Source: an uncultured Oscillospiraceae bacterium (GTDB taxonomy: Bacteria > Bacillota > Clostridia > Oscillospirales > Oscillospiraceae). From it: 46,279 nt of DNA. Below the pieces are notes generated by a model that searched no databases, was not told the DNA's origin, and was given only the letters and a program-made list of their open reading frames with translations. The position numbers were made by a program, and so were the translations under genes. Below, piece after piece: positions 43,367 through 46,279 of the stretch; position 1 is the first letter of the stretch, and each line of letters starts with the position of its first letter. The DNA lies in contig CAKTIM010000017.1 in the NCBI GenBank assembly GCA_934565795.1, forward strand, positions 1 through 46,279, read 5' to 3'.

Positions 43367-44212
43367 TCAAGGGTTTTCTGCATCCAGGGGCGCATAATCG
43401 GGGCCGAGGTCGGCGGCCATCATTTGGTAGATCTGCTCGCCGATGTCGGTGGTGGTGCGGCCCTGCATTTCCTCTGCGGAGATCACGTCCAGCAGGTGCA
43501 GCTCGATGGGGGTGCTGCGCAGGCGCTTCAGATTTCCCACCACCTTGTCCGTGCCCTGGATGGTGCACACCACGATGGGCACCTTGGCCTTGGTGGCGAT
43601 CTTCAGCGCGCCGCTGCGAAAATGCATCAGATGGTGATTTTTGCTGATATAACCCTCCGGGAATACGGCGATGGAAACCTCGTCCTCCTGGATCAGCTGG
43701 ACGCATTTGAGGATGGTTTTCAGGGCCTCCCGGTCGTTCTCCCGGTTGATGAGCTGGGCCATGAGCCGGTGCATCAGCTTGCCGATAATGAACATGTCGT
43801 TGTTCTCCCGCTTGGAGATGAACGCCAGCTGGCTCTGCTGGAAGTTGGCGTAGAGCACCACCGGGTCAAGCTCGAAAAGATGGTTGCACACCAGCAGGAA
43901 CCGGCCTTCCTTGGGCGTCTTTTCCAGACCGCGGGTGTGCACCTTCATCCGCAGAAATGGGATGATGGCCTCGGCGTACAGGTAGGTCACCTTGCGGAAA
44001 AAGGGATCGTCATGCTCCTGGGGCACGGAGGTGTCCACCCGGCTGCACAGGATGAAAATAAACAGGAACGCCAGCAGAAACGCCAGCAGAAAGCCCCCGA
44101 TAAAGCCCACCGGCAGCATCCACAGCCACGCCAGGCTCTCAAAGCCCCCCGCCAGGAAGCATATCCCCAGCGCAGCCACCCCGGCCAGCACCAGCATCAT
44201 CGTAAACAGCAT
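43367..44212 (-). CDS. 1-acyl-sn-glycerol-3-phosphate acyltransferase (PlsC-type)
   Basis: This 281-residue membrane enzyme of phospholipid synthesis adds the second acyl chain to lysophosphatidic acid. It has two N-terminal membrane helices (about 1-60), then the family motifs NHLFELD (the HX4D catalytic pair), a region with KRENNDMFIIGKL, FPEGYISK, and a later IVVCTIQGTD strand. ATG 44212 has GGAGG 7 bases before it; the longer open frame upstream is not supported. The N-terminal hydrophobic extension is long for PlsC. It lies alone between a repeat cluster and the GtrII-type gene. Confidence 0.9.
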   Translation of the reverse strand: MLFTMMLVLAGVAALGICFLAGGFESLAWLWMLPVGFIGGFLLAFLLAFLFIFILCSRVDTSVPQEHDDPFFRKVTYLYAEAIIPFLRMKVHTRGLEKTPKEGRFLLVCNHLFELDPVVLYANFQQSQLAFISKRENNDMFIIGKLMHRLMAQLINRENDREALKTILKCVQLIQEDEVSIAVFPEGYISKNHHLMHFRSGALKIATKAKVPIVVCTIQGTDKVVGNLKRLRSTPIELHLLDVISAEEMQGRTTTDIGEQIYQMMAADLGPDYAPLDAENP

Positions 44213-44343
44213 AGAATTCCTCCCTATTTCTCTGCGGCATAGTCCGTAAAATAATAGTATACTCCATTCCCGCTTCAAAAACAAGTGTCAAACCGCCGCA
44301 AAAATAGGCTTAGGCCTAATGCATATTCAGTCAAGTAGGTATG

Positions 44344-44372
44344 CCCCAATTTGGAAAGTATACCTTTACAAA
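44344..44372 (+). repeat. 29-bp direct repeat, left copy
   Basis: A 29-bp sequence, CCCCAATTTGGAAAGTAT then two variable positions then TTTACAAA, recurs at 46251-46279 with two mismatches. It lies about 190 bp before the GtrII-type start, partly inside an inverted repeat (AGGTAT...ATACCT). The surrounding 44213-44558 stretch contains a TTAGGCCTAA palindrome at about 44310 and no gene I can support. Confidence 0.7.
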
Positions 44373-44558
44373 CTCACGGAAAATGGATTTAGAGGAAGAA
44401 ATACCTTGAAGTTTTGCGGCTTTTACGGTACAATGGCAACATATATTCTCTGTATCGCCGATTCCGCAAAGGTATACGTTTGGATACGCTCTGTCCGCGT
44501 CTCCTGCCAAGCGCCAATCGGGGATACAGAAAAAGAACGCTTGACGGAGATGGTAGAT

Positions 44559-46100
44559 ATGGGTGAAAAAAGCGCACCGCGCAGCATCCTGCGGGATCAG
44601 ACCGTGCGGGAGACATTGAAGTACGTCTTTTTCTGGACGCTCGCCTTCGGACTGGTGGCCCATGGGTATCGGTACTTCAATGCAAACTTCAATCACGATT
44701 CGCTGAGCTGTATCTATGAATCCAATATGCGTTCGCCCATTGCGGTGGGCCGGTTTATGCGGCCGCTCTATTGGCTCCTGCGCGGAAAAATCGCGCTTCC
44801 TGCCTTTGGCGGCTTCCTCTCGCTGGTCTATCTGTGCGGGGCGACCTATCTGCTGGTGACCATCCTGGGGATTCAGAAGAAGAGCCTGATCGCCCTTGCC
44901 TGCGGGCTGATGGTGGTAAATTCCTCCATGGTTTCCCTGAACGCCACCTTCGTGCATGATGCGGACGCCTACTGTCTGGCCCTGCTGCTGGCCATGCTGG
45001 GCGTCTGGTCGTCGCTGCGCTGGAAGCACGGAAAAATTTGGGCGGTGCCCCTTTACCTCTGCTCCCTGGGGCTGTATCAGGCCTATATCGGCGCGGCGGT
45101 TTACGTTTTCCTGATTCTGGCGCTGGTGGAGCTGCTCCGGGGCGAAAAAGTCAAAACGGTTTACCGGGAAACCATTTTGAGCTTTCTTTCTATTGCGGCG
45201 GCAATGGTGCTGCTCTTTGTCTGCTCCAAGGCCGCTCAGACCGTTACGCACATCGGCGGCGCTCAGACCTACCAGTCTGTTACCAATGTTCCTGCCGTGA
45301 CGGTTCGCTCCACCCTGGAGCGGCTGGCAAACTGCCTGCTCTCGGAGGGAACCTGGCTGCTGTATCCGCCCGGAAACTCCAAGTATTTTATCATCATTGC
45401 CAATGTACTGATGCTGGCCCTTGCGGTAATGTGCGGCATCGGTACGCTGCGCCGCCGGGGGCTGAGAGCGGCCTCCGTATGGGGCATTGTGGGCGTGATC
45501 GCCGCCATGCCTTTCGGAATGAGCGTCATTACCCTGATCGGAAACATGTACCACTGGCTCACCATGTTCCCCCTGAACCTTTCCTACCTGCTGGTACTGG
45601 TGCTGGTGCAGGAATACGGGCAGGTGCATGAGTCCAAGCCGGCGGCAAAACGCTGTAGCTGGCTGTGGGCCGTGCTGGCCGGGGTGCTGATTTTTGAAAA
45701 CTGCCTGTATGCCAACGAGACCTACCTGAAAAAGGAGCTGGAGGACACCGCCACCCTGTCCACATTCACCCGGATCATCGACCGCATGGAGCAGACCGAC
45801 GGCTTCGTCCCCGGACAGACACAGGTGGCATTCGTCGGCCAGATGCAGGATTCCGTCCTCTCAAATCCCCGCCCGGGCTTTGAGATCCGGGGCCATGGAA
45901 ACGACACCAATTTTGATGTGACCTATTACGAAAACATCGTCACCTACCTGACCTATTACCTGGGCTACCCCGTCACCTGCGTAGGCACACGGCAGGCTGC
46001 CGCCCTGGGAGAAACCCCGGAGGTACTGCAAATGCCCGCATTTCCCGCCGTCGGAAGCATAAAAATGGTGGATGATGTTCTGGTGGTCAAGCTTTCGTAG
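44559..46100 (+). CDS. GtrII-type membrane glucosyltransferase-like protein
   Basis: This 513-residue protein has a short cytoplasmic start and about ten membrane helices. The conserved N-terminal loop FNHDSLSCIYESNMRSPIAVGRFMRP is typical of the GtrII (Glucos_trans_II) family, which transfers glucose from lipid carriers onto surface polysaccharides. A soluble C-terminal part follows the last helix (about 390-513). ATG 44559 is spaced 9 bases from CGGAG; the in-frame ATG at 44550 is too close. The longer upstream frame is unsupported. It is flanked by a 29-bp direct repeat, hinting at a duplicated cassette. The exact acceptor is unknown. Confidence 0.85.
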   Translation: MGEKSAPRSILRDQTVRETLKYVFFWTLAFGLVAHGYRYFNANFNHDSLSCIYESNMRSPIAVGRFMRPLYWLLRGKIALPAFGGFLSLVYLCGATYLLVTILGIQKKSLIALACGLMVVNSSMVSLNATFVHDADAYCLALLLAMLGVWSSLRWKHGKIWAVPLYLCSLGLYQAYIGAAVYVFLILALVELLRGEKVKTVYRETILSFLSIAAAMVLLFVCSKAAQTVTHIGGAQTYQSVTNVPAVTVRSTLERLANCLLSEGTWLLYPPGNSKYFIIIANVLMLALAVMCGIGTLRRRGLRAASVWGIVGVIAAMPFGMSVITLIGNMYHWLTMFPLNLSYLLVLVLVQEYGQVHESKPAAKRCSWLWAVLAGVLIFENCLYANETYLKKELEDTATLSTFTRIIDRMEQTDGFVPGQTQVAFVGQMQDSVLSNPRPGFEIRGHGNDTNFDVTYYENIVTYLTYYLGYPVTCVGTRQAAALGETPEVLQMPAFPAVGSIKMVDDVLVVKLS

Positions 46101-46250
46101 TGCGGCCTGCAAGTGCGTCTGGTACGATGTTGTATTGGAAAGGGGAAGCTGTGTAAAAACACTGTATTGTGTGTAGGCAGTGCCTGCGCGACTGCCAAAC
46201 GATAGCAGAAATTCTGCTGGCTGCATATATGGCAAAATAAACATGCCTCA

Positions 46251-46279
46251 CCCCAATTTGGAAAGTATGCATTTACAAA
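46251..46279 (+). repeat. 29-bp direct repeat, right copy (at window edge)
   Basis: This is the second copy of the 29-bp repeat seen at 44344-44372, cut by the window end. The 46101-46250 stretch holds no gene I can support. Another gene of the same kind may begin just outside. Confidence 0.65.

Overview
This window reads as chromosome of a gut-type member of the Clostridia (Bacillota), most likely an Oscillospiraceae or Ruminococcaceae relative. The signs are clostridial-type ribosome binding sites (AGGAGG), two carbohydrate ABC loci of the gut-fermenter kind, a dimeric glycyl-tRNA synthetase, a BspA-like leucine-rich protein, a DUF6061-like small protein and mostly high GC. Species cannot be read from the sequence. 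Base composition is uneven by eye: one sampled line in the left tenth (6301-6360) is 29/60 G+C, and one in the middle (21601-21660) is 41/60.

Region 1 (1-10.4 kb, lower GC): the end of an unknown gene, a YesM/YesN-type two-component pair, then a plus-strand operon with a sugar-binding lipoprotein, two permeases, a cytoplasmic GH66 dextranase-type enzyme and a GH13 oligo-1,6-glucosidase. Together they look like an import-then-digest pathway for dextran fragments or isomalto-oligosaccharides. The low-GC block ends inside the 3' end of rlmD, whose last 95 codons look foreign. That suggests a mobile element integrated in rlmD with this locus as cargo.

Region 2 (10.4-18 kb): rlmD, then a fucose-type locus with a LacI regulator, two permeases and a solute-binding protein on the minus strand, divergent from a GH29 alpha-L-fucosidase. 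A palindromic operator lies in the shared intergenic region. Region 3 (18-24 kb) is housekeeping: aspS, a hexapeptide acyltransferase, an RsmF-type rRNA methyltransferase and murA.

Region 4 (24-33.2 kb) is the most unusual part: a eukaryotic-like phosphosignalling island. A membrane Ser/Thr kinase carries an extracellular DUF6273-type domain and is followed by a secreted YD-repeat protein. Divergently come a PP2C phosphatase, a helix-turn-helix protein and a double-FHA protein, then a secreted stand-alone copy of the same DUF6273 domain and a large secreted leucine-rich-repeat protein. The kinase's outer domain and the secreted protein match at about two thirds of positions with no gaps.

Region 5 (33.2-46.3 kb): tRNA-Gly/Arg/His; a DUF308 / MMPL / YhgE-like envelope operon; tRNA-Gln/Lys; a DD-carboxypeptidase; glyS; a PlsC-type acyltransferase; and a GtrII-type membrane protein at the right edge.

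Two repeat families run through the window. One is a MITE-like element of about 165 bp with inverted ends and an internal hairpin whose arms change sequence but still pair. Three copies lie just upstream of rlmD, the RsmF-type gene and the PP2C gene, and a relic lies in the signalling island. The other is a set of long composite intergenic repeat clusters, rich in short GC hairpins, after the fucosidase gene, after tRNA-Lys and upstream of glyS.
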